20,231 nt of DNA from Rodentolepis nana. Its lineage: Eukaryota > Platyhelminthes > Cestoda > Cyclophyllidea > Hymenolepididae. The DNA is taken from the NCBI GenBank assembly GCA_900617975.1, contig UZAE01000637.1, positions 1 to 20,231 on the forward strand, written 5' to 3'. A program made the translations under genes and the position numbers. Positions within the stretch are counted from its first letter, which is position 1, and each line of letters starts with the position of its first letter. The notes under the pieces are model-generated. The model was not told the DNA's origin. It saw only the letters and a program-made list of their open reading frames with translations, and ran no database searches. Positions 19,980 through 20,231 of the stretch are shown one piece after another.

Positions 19980-20231
19980 GGGGTGTGCGATAGACTAACC
20001 TCCACGTGATGCACCCTGGACAGCGTATACTAATACGGCAAAAAAGTCAATTAACCAGCAGTTGACTTCTGACCTCAAACTACCATCACCCCACTGTATG
20101 CCATATTCGACCCCTTTAAGCTCATCTTACCTTTTCTCTACCTTTATGTCTGTCTCACTCTTACATATCTGTTAATCATTAGTCTGTCCCTCCTCTCGAC
20201 TCTTTGTCACTTTGATGTTCCTCCTCCTCTC
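19980..20231 (+). mobile_element. dispersed repeat copy C, 3' end cut off by the window
   Basis: It begins with the same GGGGTGTGCGATAGACTAAC edge as copy B and keeps the block order: CTCCACGTGATGCACCCTGG, CAGCGTATACTAATACGGC, AACCAGCAGTTGACTTCTGA, the CTACCATCACCCCACTGTAT block, a T/C-rich body, CCTCTCGACTCTTTGTCACT, GATGTTCCTCC. Differences from copy B include G to A and C to T changes inside CpG-containing motifs (CACGTGG to CACGTGA, CCGGC to CCAGC), as expected for decay. The GAAGCCTGAAG block, the tail and the right target duplication fall outside the window. Confidence 0.8.

Overview
This is an animal nuclear sequence, AT-rich by eye, with two recognisable protein genes in the left third and no gene I can defend from about 7.2 kb to the right end. 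Both proteins are metazoan families. Two very short introns can be read: 68 nt in the phosphodiesterase gene, and 32 nt directly before the start codon of the RNA-binding-protein gene. Small compact introns like these, in an AT-rich genome with long gene-poor spacers, fit a parasitic flatworm and perhaps a tapeworm. That assignment is inference; nothing in the window proves the taxon.

Left part (1-1002, minus strand): the 5' two exons of an ectonucleotide pyrophosphatase/phosphodiesterase (NPP/ENPP) family protein. It has a signal peptide, the catalytic Thr and most of the metal ligands, and runs off the left edge. A spacer of about 3.5 kb (1003-4557) separates it from a divergently transcribed gene. 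That gene (4590-6899, plus strand) is an intact, single-coding-exon homologue of RBM12 (SWAN). It has a highly conserved first RRM at the N-terminus, a low-complexity Ser/Tyr/Gly/Pro linker, weaker RRM-like units in the middle, a Pro/Arg-rich stretch and a clear last RRM. A candidate poly(A) signal lies about 260 bp past the stop.

Middle (about 7.2-15.6 kb): AT-rich non-coding DNA. It holds a four-tract C run that is quadruplex-capable on the minus strand, a nested inverted repeat near 10.4 kb and two long G homopolymers near 13 kb. A G-over-C strand bias around 10.8-11.7 kb gives way to C over G from about 14.9 kb onward.

Right part (15.6-20.2 kb): three copies of one dispersed repeat, all in the same orientation, about 2 kb apart, the third cut by the window end. 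They share a sharp GGGGTG 5' edge and an A/T-rich tail. The two complete copies are bracketed by imperfect 13-14 bp direct repeats that look like target-site duplications. I read them as short non-autonomous retroposons of about 300-330 bp; no enzyme is encoded in them. This repeat family is the most noteworthy item. I did not find convincing evidence of a new multi-gene system.

The two genes show no functional link beyond divergent arrangement. All coordinates, introns and motifs were read by eye; no database comparison was possible.
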